Below, one piece after another: positions 45,021 through 54,750 of a stretch of DNA of 64,000 bases. The number at the start of each line of letters is the position of its first letter. Position 1 is the first letter of the stretch. Source of the stretch: an uncultured Bacteroidia bacterium (GTDB lineage: Bacteria; Bacteroidota; Bacteroidia; Bacteroidales; Prolixibacteraceae). The notes beneath the pieces were generated by a model that saw nothing but the letters and a program-made list of their open reading frames with translations, did not search any database and was not told the origin of the DNA. The position numbers and the translations under genes were made by a program. The stretch lies in the NCBI GenBank assembly GCA_903904515.1, contig CAIVCR010000103.1, forward strand, positions 1 to 64,000, read 5' to 3'.

Positions 45021-46022
45021 ATGCCAAAAAAGAATATCCTTCTCGTCTATGTGAATTTCTCATCCTTTGTAAAAGCTGATTACGAGATTTTATCAACATT
45101 TGCAAATGTTACAAAATATCAATTTAAACCAGGAAAGGGGATTGTTCATACGGGCGTGGAATTGTTTAAGGAGCTATTATTCCTGATTTTTAATGGCCAC
45201 AAATACGAAGAGATATTTATTTGGTTCGGAGATTTTCATTCGCTGCTTCCGGTTTTATATGGTAGCCTTTTTGGAAAAAAATCGTGCGTAGTAATCGGGG
45301 GGTATGATGTGTCTACTCTCGAGGAGTATGGTTATGGATCCTTTAGCCAGCCTTTAAGGGCTTTTTTTACCCGTAATACGTTCAGATATGTAGATTTTTG
45401 TTTTCCTGTGGCTGAAGCATTGCACAAAAAACTATTGACAATTAACCCTCATGTCAAAGCTGAAACAGTGGCAACACTTACTGATTCTGTAAAGTTCAAT
45501 TTTAGTGAATATCAGAGAATCAAAAGGGTAATCACTGTATCCGGTACAGCAAACTATCAGCGATTGATGGTGAAAGGTCTCGACCGATTCAGGGAGTTAG
45601 CAATTTATTTACCTGAATTTGAATTTATTATAATAGGTGTCAACGAGGAGATAAAGAAATATTTTGCACCCCTTCCTGGTAATTTAAATTTAGTCCCGCA
45701 GCAACAATTTGAGGACCTGGTATCGTATTACCAACAAGCCTCATTCTATGCCCAATTATCCCGTTCTGAAGGACTTCCAAATGCCCTTAGTGAGGCGATG
45801 CTTTGTGGCTGTATTCCGGTAGGGACCGATGTTGGAGACGTAAGAATAGCAATTGGAGACACTGGAATTTCAATTAGTGAATGGACACCTGAAATTCTTG
45901 CAAAGTTTATCCGTTTGAATCACAATAATTTTCGTTTACGCGATGAGGCAAGAAAGCGGATTATGACACTTTACAGCCCTCATAAGCGGATTGAGAAATT
46001 CAAACAAATTTTGGGTTTATAG
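45021..46022 (+). CDS. glycosyltransferase family 4-like
   Basis: 333 residues. GT-B architecture: N-terminal VNFSSFVKADYEILSTF, central IGGYDVSTLEEYGYG, and C-terminal donor domain with VSGTANYQRLMVKGLDRF, PGNLNLVPQQQFEDLVSYYQ and SEGLPNALSEAMLCGCIPVGTDVGD, a classical GT4 signature (E-x7-E). Donor and acceptor unknown. In the same run of polysaccharide genes. Confidence 0.87.
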   Translation: MPKKNILLVYVNFSSFVKADYEILSTFANVTKYQFKPGKGIVHTGVELFKELLFLIFNGHKYEEIFIWFGDFHSLLPVLYGSLFGKKSCVVIGGYDVSTLEEYGYGSFSQPLRAFFTRNTFRYVDFCFPVAEALHKKLLTINPHVKAETVATLTDSVKFNFSEYQRIKRVITVSGTANYQRLMVKGLDRFRELAIYLPEFEFIIIGVNEEIKKYFAPLPGNLNLVPQQQFEDLVSYYQQASFYAQLSRSEGLPNALSEAMLCGCIPVGTDVGDVRIAIGDTGISISEWTPEILAKFIRLNHNNFRLRDEARKRIMTLYSPHKRIEKFKQILGL

Positions 46023-46178
46023 GTTATGACTTTTAAGATAACCGAATATGCTCAGAACGCTACAATTGGGTAAGATAAATACATTGAAGCTGAGTTTAGC
46101 GCAGCTATAGTAAAATAGAGTTTGTTTTCTATCTTTACCGGTAGTCTGTATTACAAAAAAATTAATCACCACTTGCGA

Positions 46179-46952
46179 ATGAAGGAGAGCGAATTGACAG
46201 GTCAGAAATTATGGGAGGATTATTGGGAAAAGAAAGATGATCGACTAATAACGAAAAGGAAAAACCTGCTTTTTAAGGAGATTTTAAAAATATTTGATAA
46301 ATATCTGCCCAATTCAAAAGGACTAACAATTTTGGAGATTGGTGGAGGGCAGGGGGAATATCTGCTTTATCTTACCCGAAAATTTTCCTATAAGGCTCAT
46401 TCTTTGGATTATTCACGAATTGGGAATGAGCAAACTCATGATCTTTTTTCCAAAGCCGGGTTATCGGTGGAACTCTTTGATCGCGATCTTTTTTCCGATA
46501 ACTCAGACCTCCCTAAATTTGATATTGTTTTTTCCCTTGGGCTGATTGAGCATTTCGACAATCCAGGTTTGGTTGTGGAAAAACATCTGGAATTGGTTAA
46601 GTCGGGTGGGATACTACTTCTTGGTGTTCCAAATTATGGAGGTATCTATCGCCCGGTTCTGAAAAGGCTGGCACCTGCAGTTGAGGCCACTCATAACATG
46701 AACACCATGGACCTTGAAAATTGGAGGATATTTGAAGAAAAATTTACTCTTCAGCCAATATTTACTGGTTATATAGGGGGATTTGAACCAATGAATATGA
46801 AAAAGCTTGAGGTTAAAAATGTATTTAACAAGATACTTTATTTTTTCATTCGGGTTTTAATGGTTTTATTCTCCTTTAGAATGGAATTTTTGAGGAAATT
46901 CAATTCAAAATACTGGAGTGGTTACCTCATTGGGATCTATCGGAAGAAATAG
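46179..46952 (+). CDS. class I SAM-dependent methyltransferase
   Basis: 257 residues. AdoMet motif I LTILEIGGGQGEYLLYL, motif II acidic end in AHSLDYSRI, motif III FDIVFSLGLIEHFDNPG, then LVKSGGILLLGVPNYGG. Such Methyltransf_23/11 proteins often act on sugars or small polar substrates. The reading frame is open from a TTG at 46122, but the ATG at 46179 gives the expected N-terminus. The 156 bases upstream hold no gene. Substrate unknown. Confidence 0.82.
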   Translation: MKESELTGQKLWEDYWEKKDDRLITKRKNLLFKEILKIFDKYLPNSKGLTILEIGGGQGEYLLYLTRKFSYKAHSLDYSRIGNEQTHDLFSKAGLSVELFDRDLFSDNSDLPKFDIVFSLGLIEHFDNPGLVVEKHLELVKSGGILLLGVPNYGGIYRPVLKRLAPAVEATHNMNTMDLENWRIFEEKFTLQPIFTGYIGGFEPMNMKKLEVKNVFNKILYFFIRVLMVLFSFRMEFLRKFNSKYWSGYLIGIYRKK

Positions 46953-47127
46953 TTCCCAGCTGTTAGAATGAATTTTAAACATAGCTTTAAATTTTATGCT
47001 TTAATATCCCTTCTTTAAATTCTAAATTTTCAATTTGAAAGGTGTCGTTCAGCTTTGAATAATACATATTTGTCTCTTAAATTCAATCCGATTACACATT
47101 TTTCAATTATAACAAAATGAAAAAACC

Positions 47128-47135
47128 TAAATTTG
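47128..47135 (+). promoter_or_regulatory. -7 box upstream of the second FkbM gene
   Basis: TAAATTTG, an exact TAnnTTTG match, 34 bases before the start codon. No clear -33 TTG at 19 bases. Likely an internal promoter in the 216-base gap. Confidence 0.35.
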
Positions 47136-47168
47136 CAGGAAATAGAATTGAACAATAAAATTGGTATT

Positions 47169-47894
47169 ATGTTTTTAAAAAAAAGACTGGAAACAATTTT
47201 CCACCGGATTATCAGAAAGACTGGATATGATGTTGTTAAATGCAAATTCTCGAAACACGAACTTGAGGTTGAACAATTACTTAAATATCTGAATATTAAT
47301 ACAGTTATTGATATTGGGGCCAATGAAGGACAATATTCAAAAAACATAAGGATTGGGGGGTACAAACAACGAATTATCTCATTTGAGCCTGTTAATGCCT
47401 CTTTTACTGGGCTTGAAAAGATATCTGCAAAAGATGCACTTTGGGATATTTACAATTTTGCATTAGGCAATTTTGATGGAGAAAGTGAGATTAATATATC
47501 CCAAAATTCTGTCAGCAGTTCAATACTTGGGATTAGAGAGGCCCTTACCAATGCGGCGCCACAAGCTCAATTTATTGACAAACAGCCTATAAAAGTACGA
47601 AAATTGGATTCTATTTTTAAGGAATTAAATGTTGACCCTTCTAATATTTTTATAAAAATTGACACTCAAGGATTTGAAAAAAATGTACTTCTTGGTGCGA
47701 GGGAAACCTTAAAATCAATAAAAGCAATTCAAGTCGAGATGTCCACCCAACATTTATACCAGGATGAGGATCTTTATTACCAGGTGAGTGAATTTTTATA
47801 TGATGAAGGATTTAGGTTGGTTAAAATAGTCAGGGGATTTACCAATTCTACAGGTGAACTCCTTGAATTTGATGGTGTTTTTATGAGAAATTAG
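47169..47894 (+). CDS. FkbM family methyltransferase
   Basis: 241 residues. AdoMet loop NTVIDIGANEGQYSKNIR, ISFEPVNASF, YNFALGNFDGESEINIS, and FIKIDTQGFEKNVLLGA are the FkbM pattern. It is a second FkbM protein of the locus and differs from the first in length and sequence. The ATG at 47169 is preferred to a TTG at 47133. Preceded by a 216-base gap with a -7 box (47128-47135); followed by a GT2 gene after 64 bases. Confidence 0.85.
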   Translation: MFLKKRLETIFHRIIRKTGYDVVKCKFSKHELEVEQLLKYLNINTVIDIGANEGQYSKNIRIGGYKQRIISFEPVNASFTGLEKISAKDALWDIYNFALGNFDGESEINISQNSVSSSILGIREALTNAAPQAQFIDKQPIKVRKLDSIFKELNVDPSNIFIKIDTQGFEKNVLLGARETLKSIKAIQVEMSTQHLYQDEDLYYQVSEFLYDEGFRLVKIVRGFTNSTGELLEFDGVFMRN

Positions 47895-47958
47895 TTTAAA
47901 TTGGCTTGATGATTCTTTTTTATTGATATAAAGGTTATTTGAATTAAGGAAGACAGCA

Positions 47959-48780
47959 ATGAAATTTTCAGTTATAACAATTAACCTGAATAACCGGTCA
48001 GGTTTGGAAAAAACCATTAAAAGCGTTATTGGCCAGACGAATAAGAATTACGAGCTCATAATCATCGATGGAGGTTCAACCGATGGTAGTTACGATGTAA
48101 TTCTGGAGAATAAAGATCATTTTTCTTATTGGATCAGTGAACCAGATAATGGTATTTATCACGCCATGAATAAAGGTGTCATGGTTGCACGGGGAGAATT
48201 TTGTTATTTTCTCAATTCGGGAGATTACATTGTTAATTCAACCTTATTTGAAGATTTGAGTAAAATTGAAATTACTTCAGATATTTTATCCGGCAATATT
48301 CTCAAAATAAGGGCGAATGGTAAATATCGCACTGTTATTCCCCATGATAATCCTAGTTTACATAAACTGTGTATACATAGTCTGCCACATCAGGCATCAC
48401 TAATTAGGCGAGAGATTTTTAATGAAATTGGTATGTTCAATGAGACTTACAAGATTGTTTCAGACTTTGATTTTTTTCTCAGGGCAATTATAATTTTTCG
48501 TAAGTCGTATCAAAAAGTGGATATTGACTTTTGCTACTTTAACCTGGATGGTATAAGCCATAACAAGTCATTTTTTGATTTGGCAAAAAACGAATCAATA
48601 GCTTGTTTAAAGATTAATTTTCCTGATATGGCTGAGGATTTAATAGAGTACAGATATTTTTATATCAGTAATATTGGACAGCTTATACGTTTAATTCAAA
48701 AGAAAAAAGGACTATATGCTTTTATAGATCAATTAATTGGTTCGATATTTAAGTTTAAGAAATTATTGGTCGGAAGATGA
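47959..48780 (+). CDS. glycosyltransferase family 2 protein
   Basis: 273 residues. GT-A fold: SVITINLNNRSGLEKTIKSV, IIDGGSTDGSYDVI, DNGIYHAMNKGVMVARGEF, YFLNSGDYI (DxD-like acidic site is NSGD here) and a second half with HQASLIRREIFNEIGMFNE. Typical inverting sugar transferase adding to a lipid-linked or polymer acceptor. Its stop is six bases from the stop of the opposite-strand gene. Confidence 0.92.
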   Translation: MKFSVITINLNNRSGLEKTIKSVIGQTNKNYELIIIDGGSTDGSYDVILENKDHFSYWISEPDNGIYHAMNKGVMVARGEFCYFLNSGDYIVNSTLFEDLSKIEITSDILSGNILKIRANGKYRTVIPHDNPSLHKLCIHSLPHQASLIRREIFNEIGMFNETYKIVSDFDFFLRAIIIFRKSYQKVDIDFCYFNLDGISHNKSFFDLAKNESIACLKINFPDMAEDLIEYRYFYISNIGQLIRLIQKKKGLYAFIDQLIGSIFKFKKLLVGR

Positions 48781-48786
48781 TTCAGA

Positions 48787-49446
48787 TTATCTCCATTTCC
48801 GTAAAATATTCCTTAGGGCAAATCTAAGGTTACTTATGATTCCTCCTCCAGGAAATTCTGTCTCGTGAATTTTATTGAAATAGGTTTTAAGGTTACTCTT
48901 GCCCCAATTGGGAATTGACACAATCACATCTTCACTTACAAAAGTATAGAAGTCAGGACGTTTTAATAATAGACACAAGATCTCATTCAGACCAGGCCAT
49001 TGATCGCTGGAAAGAAGTTTCGATGGCGGTTTGAGAAATAAGCGGGCATCATCAATTATAATAATATGATTTTCATTTTGTTCGATGATAAGTGAAATCT
49101 CTTCAAGAAGGGGGCACTCATCATCTACGCCATATGTACTGCCTCCGCACCAATGAGCATCCAGCCAAAAAATAGCTGGTGAATTCAATTGACTTATTAT
49201 CTGAGGAAGTTGAGAAGGGGAATTACCAAAGTAACATGTTACGTTTTTACAATTAGAGAGTTTAAGTACCGCTGCTTTGTACAGCACTGATGAATATTCG
49301 ACGGTAAATACATTTTTGAATATTTTTGAAGCCCAGTAGGTTGTCCCTCCTTTAAAGGTGCCGGTTTCAATAAAATCATCGATTTTAAAAATATTCTTTA
49401 GTTCAATAACTAACTCCTTTGGTATTCCAAATGTAATAGCACCCAT
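48787..49446 (-). CDS. putative methyltransferase (Methyltransf_24-like fold)
   Basis: 219 residues. The segment DDFIETGTFKGGTTYWASKIFKNVFTVEYS looks like a Rossmann-type AdoMet site with an acidic end of strand 2; NVTCYFGNSPSQLPQI, PAIFWLDAHWCGGSTYG and HIIIIDDARLF follow. This is the pattern of the small FkbM/Methyltransf_24-type proteins. The family call is by eye and the function is open. It runs opposite to the rest of the locus with the flippase gene, six bases downstream of that gene's end. Confidence 0.6.
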   Translation of the reverse strand: MGAITFGIPKELVIELKNIFKIDDFIETGTFKGGTTYWASKIFKNVFTVEYSSVLYKAAVLKLSNCKNVTCYFGNSPSQLPQIISQLNSPAIFWLDAHWCGGSTYGVDDECPLLEEISLIIEQNENHIIIIDDARLFLKPPSKLLSSDQWPGLNEILCLLLKRPDFYTFVSEDVIVSIPNWGKSNLKTYFNKIHETEFPGGGIISNLRFALRNILRKWR

Positions 49447-49452
49447 AATTCT

Positions 49453-50946
49453 TTATTTAAATTGTTTTTTTAACTTTAATAAAGCAAATATTTCATCGGC
49501 TTTATTATTTATATCATCCGAAATTTTCATGAAATAGACAGGTGTGCAGAACACTATTATCAGGAAAAGGCTTCTTATGCCAATATCTACAATAAAATTT
49601 GACATTTGAGGAATTAGGATTGAAAGGTAATATGAACCTGCCCCTAAAGCTGCCACATATACAAATCGTATGTTAAACGGCTGAAATTCAAATTTATATA
49701 AGAGGTATAAATACCTCATTAAATTGAGTATACCTAGTGAGACAGCACCTCCCATAGCTGCACCAGTGATACCAAACCTGGGTATCAATACAAGATTAAT
49801 AAGGATTAGCAGAAAAACAAGGATTACCATGAATCCCGTTTGCATGGCATAATATTTTGAGGTCCCAAGAATAGAGCCATTAGCTCCTGTAATCATATCA
49901 AATAGGCTGCTAAGCCCGATAAAAAATATAACCCATTTCCCTTCACTATAATTTGGTCCCAGAATGTGCAGAATATTATGGATGTTCGCCCAAAGGCCAA
50001 TGAACAAGAGTAAACCAATGATAAATAACGTTAAACAACTTTTGCTGTATATGTCCTGAATAAGTTTTATATTATTCTCTTTCCATGCTTGTGCCGAAAC
50101 AACATTTACAATTTTAATGATAGACCTGGCTGGCAGGCTTATAACTAATCCGAAAAAAAAACAAACCGAATAGACGCCAGTATTTCCCAGACCAATCATC
50201 CCATTAATCATTATAACATCTACATTTTGAATTATTATTAATGAAAAACCGTTTAAAATGCTTGAAGCAGATACTGAGGCAATGGTAATAAGGAGACTGC
50301 GATTTAAGAACTTGAATTCTGGTTGTAAGGAGAATTGTCTTTTCTGTATTAGGGATATAATGATGAAGAGGGTTGGAAGAGATATTGCTGTGATATACAA
50401 TATAACGAATTGATTAAAATTCAATAAATCAATGAAGTATAATCCTATTGAGAGGATGATAAGAATCCGTTGTAACACTTCTCTCAAAAAAATGCTCAGC
50501 AGAATATTAAGCAATGCCGAATTATAGGCATCAAGCAATGAAAAGAAAATCTGAAAGAAGATAAGAATTATCAGGTAGTTGAAGTTCTCTAAAAACAGGG
50601 CAGATTTTTCAGCACTAAAGCTGCTAATCCAAGGTTTTAAGACTAGCAGTAAGGTTGTAGATATCAAAAACCCAATCATTCCAATCAGTAGTATATCGAC
50701 AAGATATCCATGATGCTTATGTCGTTCGTCTTTAAAAAATGGGAATAGCCTAATGCTTACTCCATTAAATCCTAAGGTACCAAAACTGGCAATCAATGAC
50801 GAATATGCAACTAATATTTTGAGTAAGCCGACCTGTTCAGTTGAGTAAATTCTTGGTAACAAGATCCCGGTAGTAATAAAACCAAGTATTACACCGATGT
50901 AGATATAGACCGTCCCTTTTACTGACTGATTTACAATAATTCCCAA
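49453..50946 (-). CDS. polysaccharide flippase (Wzx-like), TTG start
   Basis: 497 residues with about 12-14 hydrophobic segments, MATE/polysaccharide transporter fold. The N-terminus conserved in the family (GIIVNQSVKGTVYIYIGVILGFITTGIL) is reached from a TTG at 50944-50946; a further TTG at 51027 is the only other start, and would add 27 residues that match nothing I know. No in-frame ATG lies near. So this gene, like the flippase at 20850, most likely starts with TTG. It would flip lipid-linked repeat units of the polysaccharide whose genes lie around it. Confidence 0.85.
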   Translation of the reverse strand: MGIIVNQSVKGTVYIYIGVILGFITTGILLPRIYSTEQVGLLKILVAYSSLIASFGTLGFNGVSIRLFPFFKDERHKHHGYLVDILLIGMIGFLISTTLLLVLKPWISSFSAEKSALFLENFNYLIILIFFQIFFSLLDAYNSALLNILLSIFLREVLQRILIILSIGLYFIDLLNFNQFVILYITAISLPTLFIIISLIQKRQFSLQPEFKFLNRSLLITIASVSASSILNGFSLIIIQNVDVIMINGMIGLGNTGVYSVCFFFGLVISLPARSIIKIVNVVSAQAWKENNIKLIQDIYSKSCLTLFIIGLLLFIGLWANIHNILHILGPNYSEGKWVIFFIGLSSLFDMITGANGSILGTSKYYAMQTGFMVILVFLLILINLVLIPRFGITGAAMGGAVSLGILNLMRYLYLLYKFEFQPFNIRFVYVAALGAGSYYLSILIPQMSNFIVDIGIRSLFLIIVFCTPVYFMKISDDINNKADEIFALLKLKKQFK

Positions 50947-51075
50947 TGGATCAAAATTATAATTTTTCGCAAAAATAAGAAAATAACTGCGAATTACATT
51001 TTCATTGTGAGAATAGGCATACCCCAACTTTCAAAAAAATAGTACTTTTGTAAGTAAAAAGTTAAAATTACCATT

Positions 51076-53541
51076 ATGATAAAGATTTCGTGGAAGAAAA
51101 GTTTACCTCATGTTGTAGCAATTATTCTTTTCCTGTTACTGCCAATTGTCTATTTTTCGCCTGTTCTTGAGAACAAACAGTTAAATCAGCACGATTCTCA
51201 GACCTTTATTGGGATGTCAAAGGCGATTGGTGACTACAATAAGAAGAGTGATGATCTGGCATTATGGTCTAATTCCATGTTTGGAGGAATGCCATCCTAT
51301 CTGATCGCTCTTCCTACCACCACCGCAATTACCTCTGTCTTTACCTTCACTAATATTTTTAACTGGAGACCTGTTAATTTTATATTCCTTTATCTGATAG
51401 GATTTTATATTGCTTTACTGCTTTTTGGGGTTACCCCCTGGCTGGCAATAGTTGGAGCAATTGGTTTCGGTTTCGGGTCGTATAATTTTATTATTATTGC
51501 GGCTGGCCATGCGACAAAGGCTATCTCTATAGGTTATATGGCTCCTGTAATTGCCGGATTTTACTTTGCCATAAAAAAGGATAAATGGATCGGCAGCGCC
51601 ATCTTTTCAATTTTTCTTGCGCTTGAAATCTATACTAATCATCCTCAGATCACCTATTACACATTTCTGGTCCTTTTAATTATGGGAATTGTGGAATTGA
51701 TTTCAGCTTTTAAGGAGAAGGAGATTCCATCGCTCATGAAAAAGCTGGTGATTATCCTCGCTTTTGGATTTCTTGCAATAGCTGCAAATTCGAATAAACT
51801 TTGGACAACCTGGGAGTATGGCAAGTATTCAATGAGAGGGAAATCTGACCTTACGAACGATAAGGCAAATAAAACTACAGGTTTGGATCGTGACTATGCC
51901 ACAGGCTGGAGTTATGGAATAGGGGAGACCTTAACCATTCTTATCCCTAATTTTAACGGTGGATCTTCCTCTGTGGGATTTTCGGAAGACTCAGAAACCG
52001 GTAAGTTACTGAAAAGTAACAACGTTCCCAATGCTAATTCGTTAGTAAAGCAGCTCCCTGGGTATTGGGGCACACAACCCGGCACCTCAGGACCTGTCTA
52101 TTTTGGTGCAATTATCTGCTTTCTCTTTGTATTAGGGTTATTCCTTTTAAAAGGGACTATCCGGATATGGGTGGTTGCGGCCACTCTTCTCTCAATAGCG
52201 CTTGCCTGGGGACATAATTTTATGCCCCTGACCAATCTGTTTCTGGATTATTTTCCGGGATATAACAAATTCAGAACCGTAACGATGATTCTGGTCATTG
52301 CGGGTTTTATCTTCCCACTTTATGCGTTCCTCACACTTCAAAAAATAGTAAACCGTGATTTTGATCGCAAAAACTGGCTGAAGTCTTTGGCCTGGAGCGT
52401 TGGATTAACGGCAGGAATAGCCCTCGTTTTTGCAATTATACCTGGAATTGCGGGATCATTCGTCTCGCCTGCCGATAGTCAGTTTCCTGATTGGCTTCAA
52501 ACAAGTTTAATTAATGACCGTCAGGCCCTACTGCAATCAGATGCACTAAGATCAGTTATTTTTATTCTGCTGGGAGCCGGCGTGATTTGGGCCTTTGTTG
52601 CCGAGAAAATGAAGGTGAATACCGCACTTCTTATTTTAGGGGCATTAATTCTTGTAGATATGTGGGGCGTGGATAAGCGGTACCTCAACGATGCTCTTTT
52701 TGTTTCTGATCGTGAAGCAAAAAATCCAATCAAACCGACAACTGCTGACCTTGCAATTCTCCAGGATAAATCGGCTGATTACAGGGTATTAAATATGGCG
52801 GTTAGTACCTTTAACGATGCGACAACCTCCTATTTTCATCAGTCAATTGGTGGATATCACGGTGCGAAGATGAGGCGGTATCAGGAATTGATCGATTTTC
52901 ATATCACCAGAGAGATGGGAATAATTGGTCAGCGCCTTGGAAAAATCAAGACAGAAGCGGGAATGGATTCACTCTTTCTGGGTCTTAATTCCTTGAATAT
53001 GCTTAATACCAAATATTTAATTTATAATCCGGAAGCTGCTCCGATACCAAATAAACACGCGTTGGGAAGTGCCTGGCTGGTGGGCAAGTACAAATTGGTT
53101 GATAATGCTGATCAGGAAATAGCTGCATTGGAGATGATAGATCCTTCGGCTGAGGTAGTGATTGATAAGAAGTTTGAACCTCTTCTCTCCGGAATTTCTC
53201 TGAAAAGTGATCCGGTTGCTACGATCACCTTAACAGAGAAGTCACTGAATAAGATGACCTATCATTACCAGGGGAATGGAGAGCAGCTGGCTGTTTTTTC
53301 GGCTATTTATTATCCAAAAGGGTGGAATGCATATATAAACGGGAAAATTGTTCCCCACTTCCAGGCAGATTATTTACTCAGGAGCATGTTATTGCCAAAA
53401 GGGAATTCTGACATTGTGTTTAAGTTTGAACCAAAATCATTCTTCATTGGGCAGCAAATTTCATTCTGGAGTTCTATCCTTCTGCTTTTGCTCGTGGCAG
53501 GTCTGTTTATAAAAAAGTATCTTGTTCCTGAAAAGAAATAA
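51076..53541 (+). CDS. YfhO family membrane protein
   Basis: 821 residues with at least a dozen hydrophobic segments in the first 500 residues, an extracytoplasmic loop QHDSQTFIGMSKAIGDYNKK at the start with conserved acidic and His residues, and a C-terminal stretch YNPEAAPIPNKHALGSAWLVGKY typical of YfhO. YfhO proteins act as GT-C-type glycosyltransferases or components of lipoteichoic/surface-polymer glycosylation in Firmicutes; the role in Bacteroidota is not established. Divergent from the flippase. A -7-like TACTTTTG (51043-51050) lies just upstream. Followed by ftsX. Confidence 0.8.
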   Translation: MIKISWKKSLPHVVAIILFLLLPIVYFSPVLENKQLNQHDSQTFIGMSKAIGDYNKKSDDLALWSNSMFGGMPSYLIALPTTTAITSVFTFTNIFNWRPVNFIFLYLIGFYIALLLFGVTPWLAIVGAIGFGFGSYNFIIIAAGHATKAISIGYMAPVIAGFYFAIKKDKWIGSAIFSIFLALEIYTNHPQITYYTFLVLLIMGIVELISAFKEKEIPSLMKKLVIILAFGFLAIAANSNKLWTTWEYGKYSMRGKSDLTNDKANKTTGLDRDYATGWSYGIGETLTILIPNFNGGSSSVGFSEDSETGKLLKSNNVPNANSLVKQLPGYWGTQPGTSGPVYFGAIICFLFVLGLFLLKGTIRIWVVAATLLSIALAWGHNFMPLTNLFLDYFPGYNKFRTVTMILVIAGFIFPLYAFLTLQKIVNRDFDRKNWLKSLAWSVGLTAGIALVFAIIPGIAGSFVSPADSQFPDWLQTSLINDRQALLQSDALRSVIFILLGAGVIWAFVAEKMKVNTALLILGALILVDMWGVDKRYLNDALFVSDREAKNPIKPTTADLAILQDKSADYRVLNMAVSTFNDATTSYFHQSIGGYHGAKMRRYQELIDFHITREMGIIGQRLGKIKTEAGMDSLFLGLNSLNMLNTKYLIYNPEAAPIPNKHALGSAWLVGKYKLVDNADQEIAALEMIDPSAEVVIDKKFEPLLSGISLKSDPVATITLTEKSLNKMTYHYQGNGEQLAVFSAIYYPKGWNAYINGKIVPHFQADYLLRSMLLPKGNSDIVFKFEPKSFFIGQQISFWSSILLLLLVAGLFIKKYLVPEKK

Positions 53542-53573
53542 ATTTAGAGCCTGTTTTAAACGATTCCTTCACT

Positions 53574-54452
53574 ATGGCAAAAAATAAACCTCAAAAACTT
53601 AAGAACAGTTTTTTTAGTTCTTACTTTTCAACAACGCTGAGTATTGCAATGATTCTTTTTCTGTTTGGGCTATTGGGATTATTGCTTATAAATGGTCAGA
53701 AACTCTCCGATTATATGAAGGAAAATATCGGGGTTACCCTGATTTTAAAAGAGGGAGCCAAAGAGGTTGACGTTATGAAACTTCAGAAAACACTTGAAGC
53801 GACGAATTATATAAAATCGACTAAATTCATTGGAAAAGAGCGTGCAGCAGCTGAATTAAAAAATGAGCTGGGAGAGGATTTTGTCGATTTCCTGGGTTTC
53901 AATCCCCTACTTTCCTCAATTGATGTTACTGTTTATGCAGCTTATGCCAATCCCGACAGTCTGGCCATGCTCGAGCGGAAACTTCTTAATCATCCCGAAA
54001 TTCAGGAAGTTTATTATCAACGGAATCTTGTGAAGCAATTGAACTCCAACGTTAAAAAATTAAGCATTATTCTATTGGCAATGAGCCTTTTGATGTTTAT
54101 TATTTTTGCTGCCCTGATCAATAATACCATCCGAATGACTATCTACTCCAAACGGTTTTTAATAAACACAATGCAATTGGTTGGTGCTACCCGTTCGTTT
54201 ATTCGTCGTCCATTTATGGCCAAGGGTGCTATTCATGGTATCTATGGGGGATTAATAGCCTGCTCAATGTATCTTCTCCTCTTTTTCACCTATCAGAACG
54301 AGTTGAAATCGTTCATAGATTTTCAAAATCCGACCTCTCTTGCACTCCTCGGTGGAGGAATATTTTTAATGGGAATTCTCATAACCCTGATATCTACTTA
54401 TTTAGCAGTCAATAAATTTTTACGATTGAAGTTTGATCAGCTCTTTTATTGA
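53574..54452 (+). CDS. ftsX: cell division protein FtsX
   Basis: 292 residues, four-helix permease of the FtsEX division complex. N-terminal helix LSIAMILFLFGLLGLLLI, extracytoplasmic domain (LKEGAKEVDVMKLQKTLE, FLGFNPLLSSIDVTV), then three helices with IFAALINNTIRMTIYSKRFLINTMQLVGATRSFIRRPFM, the classical FtsX block. ftsE is not adjacent. First gene of a run ftsX, DUF3098, truB, queA on the plus strand. Confidence 0.92.
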   Translation: MAKNKPQKLKNSFFSSYFSTTLSIAMILFLFGLLGLLLINGQKLSDYMKENIGVTLILKEGAKEVDVMKLQKTLEATNYIKSTKFIGKERAAAELKNELGEDFVDFLGFNPLLSSIDVTVYAAYANPDSLAMLERKLLNHPEIQEVYYQRNLVKQLNSNVKKLSIILLAMSLLMFIIFAALINNTIRMTIYSKRFLINTMQLVGATRSFIRRPFMAKGAIHGIYGGLIACSMYLLLFFTYQNELKSFIDFQNPTSLALLGGGIFLMGILITLISTYLAVNKFLRLKFDQLFY

Positions 54453-54487
54453 GCTATCTTCGTAGGTTAGAAATAATAACTTTTTGA

Positions 54488-54736
54488 ATGGCCATAAATA
54501 CCGAAAAAAAGGAAGAATTTGCCCTCGGCAAGGAGAATCTCCGGCTTATAATGATTGGATTTCTGATAATTATTGTCGGATTTATTTTGATGATCGGTGG
54601 GAGTTCTGCTGATCCCAATGTATTTAATAAAGCGATATTTAGTTTTCAAAGAATTACACTGGCACCGATTGTTGTAATGTTCGGTTTTGTGTTTGAGATT
54701 TATGCGATTATGAAAAAACCCGGATCAAAAAAGTAA
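54488..54736 (+). CDS. DUF3098 family small membrane protein
   Basis: 82 residues with two hydrophobic segments (LIMIGFLIIIVGFILMIGG and ITLAPIVVMFGFVFEIYAIM), the DUF3098 pattern. Function unknown. Conserved in Bacteroidota next to ftsX and cell-envelope genes. 15 bases separate it from truB. Confidence 0.85.
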   Translation: MAINTEKKEEFALGKENLRLIMIGFLIIIVGFILMIGGSSADPNVFNKAIFSFQRITLAPIVVMFGFVFEIYAIMKKPGSKK

Positions 54737-54750
54737 ACCCGGGATTATTC

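Noticed and set aside
46023-46178. Small gene between the GT4 and the methyltransferase gene
   Set aside because: No frame with family similarity; the open frame upstream of 46179 uses a TTG and lacks support.
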